DNA of 64,000 nt, from positions 1,521,188 to 1,585,187 of the forward strand of contig NZ_QXQB01000001.1 of NCBI RefSeq assembly GCF_003605435.1, written 5' to 3'. The translations under genes and the position numbers were made by a program. The stretch's first letter is position 1; the number at the start of each line of letters is the position of its first letter. Origin of the DNA: Paenibacillus pinisoli (GTDB lineage Bacteria > Bacillota > Bacilli > Paenibacillales > Paenibacillaceae). The notes beneath the pieces were generated by a model. That model had not been told where the DNA came from and searched no databases. It saw only the letters and a program-made list of their open reading frames with translations. Of this stretch, positions 26,904 through 36,935 are shown piece by piece.

Positions 26904-27854
26904 TTATTTGCCGAGAAAGCTCTCGGTGAAGAACTCAAGCTGATGCTCCAGGCTAAGCGGATCTCTGAAGTAGAACGACTTGGCGTTTGCTTCAAACACG
27001 CGATTTTGCTGAACTGCCAGAATGTTATTATACGTCTGCGTTTCCTGGAATGTATTGTCCTCTTCCGAGTTTTTGCTGAAGATGACATAGTCTCCAAAAT
27101 AATCGCCGAGCACTTCCGTCGACACCGCGAAGAATCCGTCCTTCACTGTTGCCGCTTTAACCTTCTCCGGCATTTTTAGTTGGAAGAGCTGATACAGGAT
27201 TTCGGTACCTCTGCCGAAATTATCGCCGTACACATACAGCTGCTTGCTGAATGTCTCGATGACAGATACAGTTGCGTCATCGCCAATTTTGGCTCTGATT
27301 TCTTCCCCTGCCTGCTGCGCCCGTTTCTTGAAGTCTTCTACCCATTCACGGGCTTCCTTCTCCTTATTCAGCAGCTTCCCTACCTCAACCTGCTGCTCCA
27401 AGTAGTCAACTTTATCATAAGTGTAGATGACAGTCGGAGCGATCTGCTTGAACTTGTCGAGGTTATTCGTTCCGTCCATCCCGATAATCAAATCCGGCTC
27501 AAGCTCCATAATTTTTTCGACGCTCTCGTCGGAGATCACTTCTACGTCCTTCAATTGCTCTTGAAATCTTGGATTTTCCTTGGACATTTCATCCACTCCC
27601 ACAACGGGGACGCCAAGAGCCAATACATTGCCTGTCAGAAAACGGGTCAGCACAACTACCCGCTGAGGGTTAAGCGGAACTTCGACTGGACCTGCCTCCG
27701 ACTCATACATGAATGTGCCGGTGCCGGACGTCTCCTGTCCGCTGTTCGAGCCCGTTCCGGCGGGTTCTGGAGCTCCTTTATCCGCTTGATTGCCGCAAGC
27801 CCCGACTACGATTGCTGCAGCTAGCAGGAACAATGGTAATAACAACTTTTTCAT
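26904..27854 (-). CDS. Iron-siderophore ABC transporter substrate-binding lipoprotein
   Basis: A 316-residue class III binding protein (BtuF/FhuD/FeuA type) that would capture a ferric siderophore at the outer face of the membrane. The signal ends in a lipobox VGAC (Cys about residue 20). The mature part has the two lobes joined by a long helix (DYLEQQVEVGKLLNKEKEAR), and RVVVLTRFLTGNVLALGVPV and LEPDLIIGMDG are typical of the family. ATG 27852-27854 is preceded by AAGGAG. Its promoter region carries a Fur box (27908-27922). No permease or ATPase gene is next to it, so it must share a transporter encoded elsewhere. Confidence 0.9.
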   Translation of the reverse strand: MKKLLLPLFLLAAAIVVGACGNQADKGAPEPAGTGSNSGQETSGTGTFMYESEAGPVEVPLNPQRVVVLTRFLTGNVLALGVPVVGVDEMSKENPRFQEQLKDVEVISDESVEKIMELEPDLIIGMDGTNNLDKFKQIAPTVIYTYDKVDYLEQQVEVGKLLNKEKEAREWVEDFKKRAQQAGEEIRAKIGDDATVSVIETFSKQLYVYGDNFGRGTEILYQLFQLKMPEKVKAATVKDGFFAVSTEVLGDYFGDYVIFSKNSEEDNTFQETQTYNNILAVQQNRVFEANAKSFYFRDPLSLEHQLEFFTESFLGK

Positions 27855-27907
27855 TTTTATTTCTCTCCTTGTCTCGATGCTTGATCGTGTCAGCATTCTT
27901 TTAATAG

Positions 27908-27922
27908 TGATAATCATTATCA
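27908..27922. promoter_or_regulatory. Fur box
   Basis: TGATAATCATTATCA is a perfect 7-1-7 inverted repeat, equal to the Bacillus Fur consensus core. It lies about 55 bases upstream of the siderophore-binding lipoprotein start and implies repression under iron-replete conditions. Confidence 0.85.
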
Positions 27923-28181
27923 ATATAGGGTCAAAAAAAATGCCTCTCTAGCGGCCATATGCAACCAGCTTAAGATTAACCGGAATCTGCACTGCCTGCT
28001 TCATGAGGTCCTTCCCTTGTACTGCTTATCGCATCCACGCTGGCTGTCAGCATGACGAAATTCCAATCGTTAATTCTCTGCCATTTCCTCCTTAAGCTAA
28101 CGGCCCGTCTTAATCACTTCGTTAATTATAAGAAGCAAGCCGTCAGCATACCATGGCATTATGTTCGGAGTTTTACTTGCA

Positions 28182-29858
28182 TTATTGTCTTTTGCTTGCT
28201 TCGGCAAGCAGCGCTACTGCCCGTTTCAGCTGCAATTGGATGGATACAGGATTGTACGGCACCCATTCATCCCGCTCCAAATAATGAACATGCCCTCCCC
28301 GGACTGCAGCCAGCGCGTTCCATTCCTGCGACTGAAACAGGGTCTCTGCATGGGCAGTAGAGCCCCGCTCATCAGGATAGATGACCACGAGCAGCCGGTC
28401 TCCCTCATAATCGGCGAGCTCCTCCGGCTGGATCTGGACAGAATGAAAGCGGTCCTGCTGTTGCTCGATTTCAGCCTTTATACGGGCAGGCGGTCGTAAT
28501 CCCAGCGATTGATAAATTACATAACCGATATTTCTGGCTCCGTATACCAGCAGCTCGCCAGGCTTGAGCACGAATACGGCATAGGAATCCTGGGCAGCCT
28601 CCAACTGCTGCACCTGCAAGCGCGCTGCCTCCTCCTCTTCGTCAAAGGCAGCCAGCCAGCGCTCTGCCTCGCCGCTTCGGCCGATAGCTCTGGCAATCAG
28701 CCGCAGATGCTCTCTCCATCCCAGCTCCATCCATGAAACCTCTACCACAGGCGCGTAAGGCCGCAATTGCGAGGCACTCAGCTCCATATACTGCAGATGC
28801 TCTCTTGCGGCAATGACAAGCTCAATCCGGTTGCGGCGCAGAGACGACTTGATTTGCTCGGGGGAGCTGTCTATATCTGCAAAGATCATCCCCTCCGGCG
28901 ATTCGGCCTCCTCCTTGCCTGAAGCATTGACATATTCGCTATTCTCCGCAATCGTTACAACAGGCTTAACGCCAAGCAACAGCATATGGCTGGCATAAGG
29001 AATCAGCCAGACGGCCACACGCGGAGCCGGCCCCTGATCGAAGGCAGTCGGTGAAACCCCGGTATGCTGCTTGAAGCGCCGGCTTAAGTAGAATTCATCC
29101 CTATATCCGACTCTGTGCGCAATTTCCCTTAGGGTCCCGGCATCCTCAATTAACAGCTCGATGGCCCGATTCACGCGAATCCGGGTCAAGTATTCGCTTG
29201 GCGAATAACCTGTTAGCTGCTTGAACATCGAGGAATAATGGGAGCGGCTTACTCCTGCGATTGCAGCCAAGTCATCGCGAGACACTTTGTTGTGAAAGTA
29301 ATTCTCCAGATGAACGATACTCCGTTCCATGCTTGGCTGCTCCGCCTGCTCTCCCTGACGCTTCAGGCGCTCCAGCACATATAACATGATCTCTTGAAGG
29401 CTAATCTGGTTCCTCAGATGCCTCCACTCTTGCGTCGGAACCCGGTGAACGTACAATTCCTCCAGCTTGGCCATAATCGCCGGTTCAGACGGCAGAATCT
29501 CGATATGCTCCCCGGATAAAAGCTCGCTTTTCCTCATTGCCGCCTGGCGCTTGTCCCCATGCGTTGCTTGAGGGGCCGTCAGCAGAAGCACATAGACATG
29601 GAACGGCTGCAAGCGGTCGGCGGTCAACGAAGCTTCAAGACCTGAGGGAATTAGCGCCATATCCCCTTGGGACAGCTCCCGCGCTTCGCCATCCACGCTC
29701 AAGCTGCCTCTTCCGCTTGCTAACGCCAGCAGCGCCGTATATGGTTCATTTATAAGATAGATCGGAAGGTTGGACGTGCCGTACACGGACTTCATTCCGG
29801 CAGCGGCAATCAGGGGAAATCCGGACTCCACCCATTCCGATTGAAATTCGCTCATCAT
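28182..29858 (-). CDS. AraC-family regulator with substrate-binding (Btr-like) domain
   Basis: A 558-residue transcription factor in three parts: an N-terminal cupin-like effector segment (about 1-125), an AraC double helix-turn-helix (about 160-260; VSRDDLAAIAGVSRSHYSSM, GYRDEFYLSRRFKQHTGVSP) and a C-terminal periplasmic-binding-like domain (about 290-555) related to FeuA-type proteins. This is the architecture of Btr of Bacillus subtilis, which binds a ferric siderophore in the cytoplasm and activates its uptake genes. The downstream siderophore-binding lipoprotein is the likely target. AAGGAGG precedes three consecutive ATG codons; the middle one (29856-29858) has the best spacing. Confidence 0.9.
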   Translation of the reverse strand: MMSEFQSEWVESGFPLIAAAGMKSVYGTSNLPIYLINEPYTALLALASGRGSLSVDGEARELSQGDMALIPSGLEASLTADRLQPFHVYVLLLTAPQATHGDKRQAAMRKSELLSGEHIEILPSEPAIMAKLEELYVHRVPTQEWRHLRNQISLQEIMLYVLERLKRQGEQAEQPSMERSIVHLENYFHNKVSRDDLAAIAGVSRSHYSSMFKQLTGYSPSEYLTRIRVNRAIELLIEDAGTLREIAHRVGYRDEFYLSRRFKQHTGVSPTAFDQGPAPRVAVWLIPYASHMLLLGVKPVVTIAENSEYVNASGKEEAESPEGMIFADIDSSPEQIKSSLRRNRIELVIAAREHLQYMELSASQLRPYAPVVEVSWMELGWREHLRLIARAIGRSGEAERWLAAFDEEEEAARLQVQQLEAAQDSYAVFVLKPGELLVYGARNIGYVIYQSLGLRPPARIKAEIEQQQDRFHSVQIQPEELADYEGDRLLVVIYPDERGSTAHAETLFQSQEWNALAAVRGGHVHYLERDEWVPYNPVSIQLQLKRAVALLAEASKRQ

Positions 29859-29934
29859 CATATGCCTCCTTATGAGGTCGGTCAAGCCTATTATCATCGT
29901 AAGCGAAAACAAATACAATAGAGGCGGCGAACGA

Positions 29935-29978
29935 AAGAAGCAGGCAAGAGGACTTGTTAGCCCCAATGCCTGCTTCTT
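29935..29978 (-). terminator. Probable terminator of the RCC1/SLH gene
   Basis: AAGAAGCAGGCA and TGCCTGCTTCTT form a 12-bp stem with a 20-base loop. The T run on the minus strand is weak (TCGTTC), so efficiency is uncertain. Confidence 0.5.
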
Positions 29979-30001
29979 GCCATGTTCTTCTGCCGAATGG
30001 C

Positions 30002-33000
30002 CTATTCCGTCTCGCTGCCTTCGTACAGCCGCAGCAATAATGTAATGGATTCCGCGCGTGTAATGCCGGCTTGCGGCATATATTGGTTGGCTCCGCGGCC
30101 GCCCACAATGCCTTTTAGACGAAGTGCTTCGATGGATGCCTTCGCCCAGGAAGGAATACGGTCATCATCCCCGAACCCGGTGCTTGCATCGTCGTCTCCG
30201 CCGATGCCAAGCGCTCTGGCAGTAATGACCGCCACCTCTGCCCGGGAAATGGATTGGTTCGGACGGAACGTTCCATCCTCATACCCTTGCACCCATCCCA
30301 GCTCAAGCGCTTGTGCTGCGGCTTGCTCTGCCCATGCTCCAATCGATGCCTGATCCGCAAAGCTGTGAGCTGTGCCGCTTCGCTTCGGCTGCAGCAGCTT
30401 CACAAGCATAACGACAAACTCTGCTCGTGTAACGGACTGATCCGGCCTGAAGGTCTGGTCCGGATACCCGTCTGCCAAGCCTAGGGCTGCCGCTTGCTTG
30501 ATCTCATTCTCAGCCCAATGACCTGCTATATCCGTCATTTCCTTTTGCGGCGGCTTCGGCTCGGATGCCAGGCGTGTAACGCTCAGACGGTATACCCGCT
30601 CCGTGCCATCTTCCGCAGCTATCGTAATCGTGAATGTATTGTCACCTGTATTCAGCTTCCATAAGTTCCCGCTAATCTCTTTGCCGTCCTGGTGAACCGT
30701 TGCTTTCGCTCCCTGATGCGCGAGCTCGAAGGAAATCTCAAGCTCCTCCAATTCCGTCACGATCTTGTAATCGAATACGGTCGGCGAGAAAGCAGGAATG
30801 AGCTCCATGCGGGTACCGCCAGCCATAATGCCCAGCTGCTTCAGCTCGTTGCTGCTGGACAGCTCCGGAACGATAGCCGGCCCTCCTGGATTCGTTGGTC
30901 CAGGCGTGATGACAGAGCTGTCATAGGCGGCAATAGCTTGCAGCAAGGCAGTCGCAGCGGCATCGATGGACGTCTGCAAGGAGTCCGCCTTGCCGGCCTC
31001 AGCTTCAGCTGCGGCAATCGCTGCCGTCAGCGCAGCCCGGGCTCTGGCAGGATATGTTCCAGGGCTCGTGCCCTCGCTGGTATCGTCCAACCGCTCCTTG
31101 GCCCTCTGCAACTGGTCGAGAAGAGCTGTTTTGTCCGCCAAGGTGACAGCTTCAATGGATAGACCCGCGCTTTCTCCCGCGTCATTATACGCTTTTACCG
31201 TAAACGAATAGCGGACACCCTTATGGAGTCCTTCGACAAGATAGCTGTTCTCTTGACCGGACGCGATCTCGGCCAGCGGGTCGGGATCATTACCGACGTA
31301 GATGCGATAACCCGTTACACCGGCGTCAGCCTTCGCTTCCGGCCAGACTAGCTTCAAGGCTGTGCCTGTAACATCCGTTGCCTCGAGCTCGCCGGCCGTC
31401 CATGCCGGAGCGTCCGGCTCAGGCACCTCCGCTGCCCGGTACGCCATAAGCGCGGCGCTCAACGCAGCGCGCGCTTGCTCTACCTCCGCCGTAGTCGCTT
31501 GCGAATGGGACGCTACAATCTTCGCTCCGGCGATAGCTTGGCTTAGCGCCGTGCGTGCGCTTGCCGGGTACTGGCCTGGATCCGTGCCTTCCGTTGTTGA
31601 GGCCAGCTCATCTTCGGATTCCGAAATGACTGCATTCAAGGCTGTCTTATCGACCTCCATGATTTCCGAATCCCAATAATCCATTAGCGCATTTAATAGA
31701 GCTTTGCGCGCAGCATCATAAAGGGTATACGCAGCATCGGGATCGGCGGAGACCGCTTTCGCTTCGGCTATCGCATTAGAGAAAGCCAATCTCGCATCGG
31801 CCGGATATTGCCCCGGATCCACGCCTTCTTCCGTTGCCGCCAGCTCAGCTTCCGCGTCCGCAATAACAAAGTCCAGCGCCTCCTTGAACTTGGTCTCTCG
31901 GGACACGAATTTTACGTTTTGCTTCGCCGGAATAACAATGCCATTGATGCTGGCCGATATTACGGCATTGCCTTCAGCATTGCTTGCAACTTTGGCGGAG
32001 AACTTTCCGTTCCCTTCATATACAAGTCCGTCAATTGTCCCGATGCTGGACTGAAACTCGATCGTATCGGTGCCAAACATGGCAATGCGTCTCCAATAAT
32101 CGGCCAACTGCAAGCTCACAGTTGCCTCTTCATTCAGAAAAACTTCCGTTTTGGAAATCGCCCAATTCGCTTGTCTTGGATCTGTCATTGTCATCTGGGC
32201 GAAGCGTGCAAGATGCGTCTCCGAACGGTTGCCGCCCAGCTGTCCAAAGTTGTTCCTGCCTGCGCTCCATACGGTTCCGTCCTTGCGCAGCACGACGCTA
32301 TATTGCGAGGCAATGGCAACCTGCTGAATATCGGTAATCGCCACTCCGCTCTCCGCCAGTTCGACCTTCTGCGGAGTTAGAGTGAAGTTGATATTATCCC
32401 CGAGGCCTAATTGTCCGGTATAGGCGTCTCCTAGGAAATTCATATTGCTTCCCCATGCCCACAGACTGCCGTCCTCCTTAACCGCAAGCGCATGGCTGTA
32501 GCCTCCGTCTACCATCGCCACTTCTTGGAATGGATCCCCTGACGGAAGAATCAGCTTCTCTGCCCGCGTTCGGAGCGTTCTGTCATTCATGCCATGCTGA
32601 CCCAATTCATTGGTTCCCCATGCCCACAGCGCCCCATCTGTCCCAACGGCGAATCCATACTCGTCACCGCCGCCAAGCGCCCGGATTTGCTCTAGCGGGG
32701 TGCCGTCCTTCATCGTTACCGGAACCGGATAAGCCCGATGGGTATAGGTGCCGTCACCCAATTGTCCTCTGCCGTTGTATCCCCAAGCCAGCAGCTTTCC
32801 CTCATCGCCCTGGATGGCATAGGTCTGGCTGCCTTTGGACCGAATATCCCGAATATCCGTCAAAGGAACGCCGGCCGAGGCAAGCACTTGAACAGGGGCA
32901 GGGACAAAATTGCCGCTGCCCATTGAACCGATGCCTGCTTGACCGACTTGATTGTCTCCCCAAGCCCATACTGTTCCGTCCACCGCCAGGGCGGAGGCAT

Positions 33001-33502
33001 GTGTAGCGCCTGCCGATATTTTCACAATCTTGGGCAGCCCCGCGATTGGTTCGGCAGCATAGCTGATCATATATTCCGGATCGCGCCCAAGCTCGTTGCT
33101 GGCGTTAAACCCCCATGAATAGACAACCCCGTTCTCATCCAAAGCGAGAGAATATTGCGGCCCCGCCGATAAGGCCATGATCTTAGTCAGCATCCGATGC
33201 TGCCCGTTATATAATTCATAGACTGGCATGGCAACATTAGACGGCTGGATAGAGCCGTTGCCCAGCTGCCCAATATTATTTCTCCCCCAGGCCCTGACCG
33301 TTCCATCGCTCAGCAGAGCCAATACATGCGAGTCGCCTGCGGATATGGATACCACTTTCAATGAAAAAGGTTCACTGCCCTCAGCCGCCTTGACAGCGAC
33401 GGGAGCTGCGAGCGCTCCCAGAGCCAGCGCCGCTATCAAAACCCATTTCAAAGACAAAAGCATCCCTGAATATCCTTTCTTCCTTATGCAAGCTGCGTTC
33501 AT
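30002..33502 (-). CDS. Large surface protein: RCC1 propeller, FIVAR repeats, Fn3, SLH anchors
   Basis: A 1166-residue exported protein. After a signal peptide (to about residue 40) come about seven RCC1-like repeats (about 45-430; each with a SWGxN or AWGxN-type core), which should form a beta propeller. Next are three FIVAR-type helical modules with the repeated pattern TxEGxDPGQYPAxAR, a fibronectin III-like domain (about 690-770, between the second and third module), a cadherin-like beta sandwich (DUF family PF12733 type) and three SLH repeats at the C-terminus that attach it to wall polymers. Function is unknown; the architecture suggests binding of a polymer or partner outside the cell. 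It is divergent from a MalT-like regulator, which may control it. Confidence 0.85.
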   Translation of the reverse strand: MNAACIRKKGYSGMLLSLKWVLIAALALGALAAPVAVKAAEGSEPFSLKVVSISAGDSHVLALLSDGTVRAWGRNNIGQLGNGSIQPSNVAMPVYELYNGQHRMLTKIMALSAGPQYSLALDENGVVYSWGFNASNELGRDPEYMISYAAEPIAGLPKIVKISAGATHASALAVDGTVWAWGDNQVGQAGIGSMGSGNFVPAPVQVLASAGVPLTDIRDIRSKGSQTYAIQGDEGKLLAWGYNGRGQLGDGTYTHRAYPVPVTMKDGTPLEQIRALGGGDEYGFAVGTDGALWAWGTNELGQHGMNDRTLRTRAEKLILPSGDPFQEVAMVDGGYSHALAVKEDGSLWAWGSNMNFLGDAYTGQLGLGDNINFTLTPQKVELAESGVAITDIQQVAIASQYSVVLRKDGTVWSAGRNNFGQLGGNRSETHLARFAQMTMTDPRQANWAISKTEVFLNEEATVSLQLADYWRRIAMFGTDTIEFQSSIGTIDGLVYEGNGKFSAKVASNAEGNAVISASINGIVIPAKQNVKFVSRETKFKEALDFVIADAEAELAATEEGVDPGQYPADARLAFSNAIAEAKAVSADPDAAYTLYDAARKALLNALMDYWDSEIMEVDKTALNAVISESEDELASTTEGTDPGQYPASARTALSQAIAGAKIVASHSQATTAEVEQARAALSAALMAYRAAEVPEPDAPAWTAGELEATDVTGTALKLVWPEAKADAGVTGYRIYVGNDPDPLAEIASGQENSYLVEGLHKGVRYSFTVKAYNDAGESAGLSIEAVTLADKTALLDQLQRAKERLDDTSEGTSPGTYPARARAALTAAIAAAEAEAGKADSLQTSIDAAATALLQAIAAYDSSVITPGPTNPGGPAIVPELSSSNELKQLGIMAGGTRMELIPAFSPTVFDYKIVTELEELEISFELAHQGAKATVHQDGKEISGNLWKLNTGDNTFTITIAAEDGTERVYRLSVTRLASEPKPPQKEMTDIAGHWAENEIKQAAALGLADGYPDQTFRPDQSVTRAEFVVMLVKLLQPKRSGTAHSFADQASIGAWAEQAAAQALELGWVQGYEDGTFRPNQSISRAEVAVITARALGIGGDDDASTGFGDDDRIPSWAKASIEALRLKGIVGGRGANQYMPQAGITRAESITLLLRLYEGSETE

Positions 33503-33678
33503 CTTCTCCAGTTACCTCCTTATCTAAGCCTCCCATGCTCGACATGGAATGACACAATTCTATTGATTGTACGGAAAATCGCCCCTAGAACAATTTGCAA
33601 ATGTTAATTTCGCCTATTTTTATGACAGGGGTTCCGCTATACTGTAAGCAATATAGCTAGTCTGCATATGGAGGAACT

Positions 33679-36288
33679 ATGAATTCGAAGAATGACGCCA
33701 GCCATATCAACCTGCTGAAAGCCAAAATAACCGCTCCCCGTCTCAGGGAGGGTCTGATTGAACGCAGCCGGCTGCTGCAGGGGTTGAATCGAAGCTTGGA
33801 GGGCAAGCTTGCTATCGTATGCGCTCCCGCGGGCTTCGGCAAATCCACGCTGCTTGGACAATGGGCCATCAGCTCGAATTGCGATACCGCATGGCTCTCG
33901 CTTGATCAGATGGACAATGACGCCGTCCGTTTCTGGAGATATGCCGCGGCGGCGCTAGCCGGCTCCGTGCCGGAAGCAACAGCCATGCGAATAGATTCGC
34001 TGGCCCATACGCTGCCGCATACCTCTCTTTATACGTTTATCGATGCTTTAATGAACGAGCTTCATGATCGGGATCGTCCTCTTGCCCTCATTCTTGACGA
34101 TTACCATGTCATAACCGACCCCATTATCCATGACAGCTTGTCCTATGCCATTACGTATCTGCCTGCTTCTGTCCATCTGGTGGTGGCAAGCCGAACCGAG
34201 CTGCCCTTCTCGACAAGCAGATGGCTGGCCCAGGGCCAGCTGACCGTACTCTCCTTCGCCAATATGCAGTTCGACGAAGGGGAGACCGAAGCCTTTTATA
34301 ATCAAATGCATCGTCTTCCGCTCTCCAAGCAGCATATTCGAAGCCTGCATCAACGGACAGAGGGCTGGGTTGCCGGCATGCAGCTGGCAGCGGTATCGCT
34401 GTCCCAGACGGCGGAACGCGACCGCTATATTGAGCAGTTCCAAGGAAGCGAACGGAACGTATCCGAGTATCTGTTCACAGAGGTGTTCCGCTCGCTGCCT
34501 GGCGACATTCAGCAGTTTCTGCTGCGCTCTTCCGTACTGAATCGGATGGATGCAGAGCTCGCAGCCGCTGTGTCGGCCAACCCAGATAGCAGAGCCATGC
34601 TTGCATGGCTGGAGGCCAATCATCTATTCGTGCTGCCGATCGACTATCAAGGAGACTGGTATCGCTATCATCCTTTGTTCGCGGAGTTCCTCAGCAATCT
34701 TCTTGAGCGCAAGGATCGAACCAACTGGCTGGAGGCACATAGGCAAGCCAGCTTCGCCTACTCGGAGCGCGGCATGATCGACGATGCCATCGACCATGCG
34801 CTTGCCGCCGGGGAATACGGATGGATGGAGCAGCTGTTGGAGACGCATGTCGAAGAGATTTTGAGGCAAGGGGAGTTTTGGAAGGTGCTCCGCTGGTTCG
34901 AGAGCAAGCCGCCAGAAGCGGCTTCTTCGCCAGAATGGTCCATCCTGTACATCTTTATCCTTACCGTAACGGGCCATACGGAACGGGCCAGCCAGCTATT
35001 GCTTGAGCTGGAGGCACAGACGGCTGATATGGAAGATGCACAGCGGCTGAAAACCATTCAGAGCGGAATGTTTTTTATCCGCTCCAACATTCTCTTTTTT
35101 GGCGGCGACTATGAGGAATGGCACTCTTTGGCGTCACGCTTGAAGGACGAGCTGGCTAGCGACAATATTGCCTACTACAGCTACAACTTCAACGTTACGG
35201 AGCCGCAGCTGAACCGAACGCTCATTGGCCTGAAGGGCGCGCTCTCCAAGGAAGTGGAGATAATCGGACTCCGGTTCAGCCAGACGCTGGAGTCGCTGGG
35301 CTGGAAAAACTCCTTGTTTAACTTATATGTGAAGCTTTCGATATGCGAAGGCTATTACGAATGGAACCGGCTGCAGGAGTGCCAGGAGCTGCTCCACCAG
35401 ATCGGCGCTTACAAAGACATTGAGGGCACGCCCGGCCTATATATCCCTTATCGGATTCTTCAAGCCCGCCTGTACTTGGCAGACGGCCATAAGCAGCTGG
35501 CTTATGACTGGATTGCCGAGAGCATGGATACGGCGATTGCTTATTCGGATATGCGTTGGCACAGAGCGCTCCGCGCCTTCCTCATTCGCCTGCATCTGTC
35601 TCTACAGGCCGTGAGCGCGGCCAAGCAAGAGGCCGTATTGCTGGATCTGTCCGGGAGAACGCATCCCACTTTGAACCGGGAGTTCGAATACTTATCGTTA
35701 GTCAGACTTCTCATCAGACAGAAGAAGTCATCGCAAGCGCTTGACCTGTTGGCTGGACTGAAACCTCAGGCGGAGCGCGAAGGCATCGTCGCCAGCCTGG
35801 TCGAAATAGCCTTGCTTTCTGCGATTGCGGAGCGCCAGCGCGGGCAGCGCAAAGCTGCGATGAGCCGGCTGGAGGAAGCGCTGGCTATCGCTCACGGTAT
35901 GGGTTACGTTCGAAGCTTTCTGGACGAGGGGCAGCCGGCTGTCAAGCTTCTGAGCGAGTATGTCCGGTTCAGCGCCCATCAAGAGCAACAATACCCAGAG
36001 GAGGCCATCGCTGCCTATGCCCGGTCTCTCTTGCTAGCCTTCCAAGCAGATCAGCCATCGTCTGAATCGCCAGCACCCCAAATAACAGCCATACAGGAGC
36101 CGTTAACCGAAAGCGAGCTCGGCTTGCTGAAGCTGATCTGCCAAGGCGCGCCGAACAAGCAGATCGCAGCCGAGCTGGGGCTCTCTGAAGGAACCGTGCG
36201 CGTCTATCTGTCGCGCCTCTACCAGAAGCTTGAGGTATCCTCGCGCACGCAAGCCGTATTGGCAGCCCGTACACGAGATCTGTTCTGA
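33679..36288 (+). CDS. MalT/LAL-type LuxR-family ATP-dependent regulator
   Basis: An 869-residue signal-transduction ATPase of the STAND class. The N-terminal NTPase shows Walker A (APAGFGKST, residues 49-57) and Walker B (LALILDDYH, about 134-142), a winged-helix region follows, then TPR-like helical repeats (about 380-770), and a LuxR helix-turn-helix closes the protein (LTESELGLLKLICQGAPNKQ, LSEGTVRVYLSRLYQKLEVS). Such regulators oligomerise on ATP and an inducer. ATG 33679 follows GGAGGAACT. It is divergent from the RCC1/SLH surface-protein gene, and the 176-base gap should hold the shared control sites. Confidence 0.88.
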   Translation: MNSKNDASHINLLKAKITAPRLREGLIERSRLLQGLNRSLEGKLAIVCAPAGFGKSTLLGQWAISSNCDTAWLSLDQMDNDAVRFWRYAAAALAGSVPEATAMRIDSLAHTLPHTSLYTFIDALMNELHDRDRPLALILDDYHVITDPIIHDSLSYAITYLPASVHLVVASRTELPFSTSRWLAQGQLTVLSFANMQFDEGETEAFYNQMHRLPLSKQHIRSLHQRTEGWVAGMQLAAVSLSQTAERDRYIEQFQGSERNVSEYLFTEVFRSLPGDIQQFLLRSSVLNRMDAELAAAVSANPDSRAMLAWLEANHLFVLPIDYQGDWYRYHPLFAEFLSNLLERKDRTNWLEAHRQASFAYSERGMIDDAIDHALAAGEYGWMEQLLETHVEEILRQGEFWKVLRWFESKPPEAASSPEWSILYIFILTVTGHTERASQLLLELEAQTADMEDAQRLKTIQSGMFFIRSNILFFGGDYEEWHSLASRLKDELASDNIAYYSYNFNVTEPQLNRTLIGLKGALSKEVEIIGLRFSQTLESLGWKNSLFNLYVKLSICEGYYEWNRLQECQELLHQIGAYKDIEGTPGLYIPYRILQARLYLADGHKQLAYDWIAESMDTAIAYSDMRWHRALRAFLIRLHLSLQAVSAAKQEAVLLDLSGRTHPTLNREFEYLSLVRLLIRQKKSSQALDLLAGLKPQAEREGIVASLVEIALLSAIAERQRGQRKAAMSRLEEALAIAHGMGYVRSFLDEGQPAVKLLSEYVRFSAHQEQQYPEEAIAAYARSLLLAFQADQPSSESPAPQITAIQEPLTESELGLLKLICQGAPNKQIAAELGLSEGTVRVYLSRLYQKLEVSSRTQAVLAARTRDLF

Positions 36289-36346
36289 AACTCGATAAAC
36301 CGGAGTCCCAAAAGGGAAGCAACGGATAAGCCGATCCCACACGTTT

Positions 36347-36387
36347 GAAGCCTTCAAAACCACGGTTACCGTGGCTCTGAAGGCTTC
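36347..36387 (+). terminator. Nested hairpin after the MalT-like gene
   Basis: GAAGCCTTC pairs with GAAGGCTTC, and inside it CCACGGTTACCGTGG forms a second perfect hairpin. It lies 58 bases after the stop codon and is followed by a modest TCTTTC run. Confidence 0.5.
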
Positions 36388-36412
36388 TCTTTCGCTTGAA
36401 ATTTGGTCTAAA

Positions 36413-36935
36413 GCCGTTTCCCGCTTAGCGGCGCTCTCTTTGCCGAGTTTCTCGGCTTGCAGCTCCGTTTCCTGCGAGGTCGCGCTCTCCATGCCGAATT
36501 TCTCGGCTTGCAGTTCCGTTTCCCGCTAGGCGGTGCTCTTTTTGCCGAGTTTCTCGGCTTGCAGCTCTGTTTCCCGCCCAGCGGCGCTCTCCATGCCGAG
36601 TTTCTCGGCTTGCAGCTCCGTTTTCCGCCCAGCGACACGCTCCATACCGAGTTTCTCGGCTTGCAGCTCCGCTTTCCGCTCTGCGACGCTCTCCATGCCG
36701 AGTTTCTCGGCTTGCAGCTTCGTTTCCCGCGAGGCGGAGCTCTCTTTGCCGAGTTTCTCGGCTTTCAGCTCCGTTTCCCGCTTAGCGGCGCTCTCCATGC
36801 CGAGTTTCTCGGCTTGCAGCTTCGTTTCCTGCGAGGCGGAGCTCTCTTTGCCGAGTTTCTCGGCTTTCAGCTCCGTTTCGCGCTTAGCGGAGCTCTCTTT
36901 GCCGAGTTTCTCGGCTTTCAGCTCTGCTTTCCTCC
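36413..36935. repeat. Ten tandem copies of a 51-bp unit, each with a GCCGAG-TTT-CTCGGC hairpin
   Basis: The core GCCGAGTTTCTCGGC recurs ten times at a strict 51-base spacing (core starts at 36442, 36493, 36544, 36595, 36646, 36697, 36748, 36799, 36850, 36901) with small changes between copies. 51 is 17 codons, so several frames are open over long stretches. On the minus strand one frame encodes a Glu/Lys-rich 17-residue repeat such as ETELQAEKLGMESAAKR and is broken by a single TAG at 36526. I see no ribosome binding site that would make it a convincing gene. The array fills the gap between two convergent genes. Confidence 0.9.
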
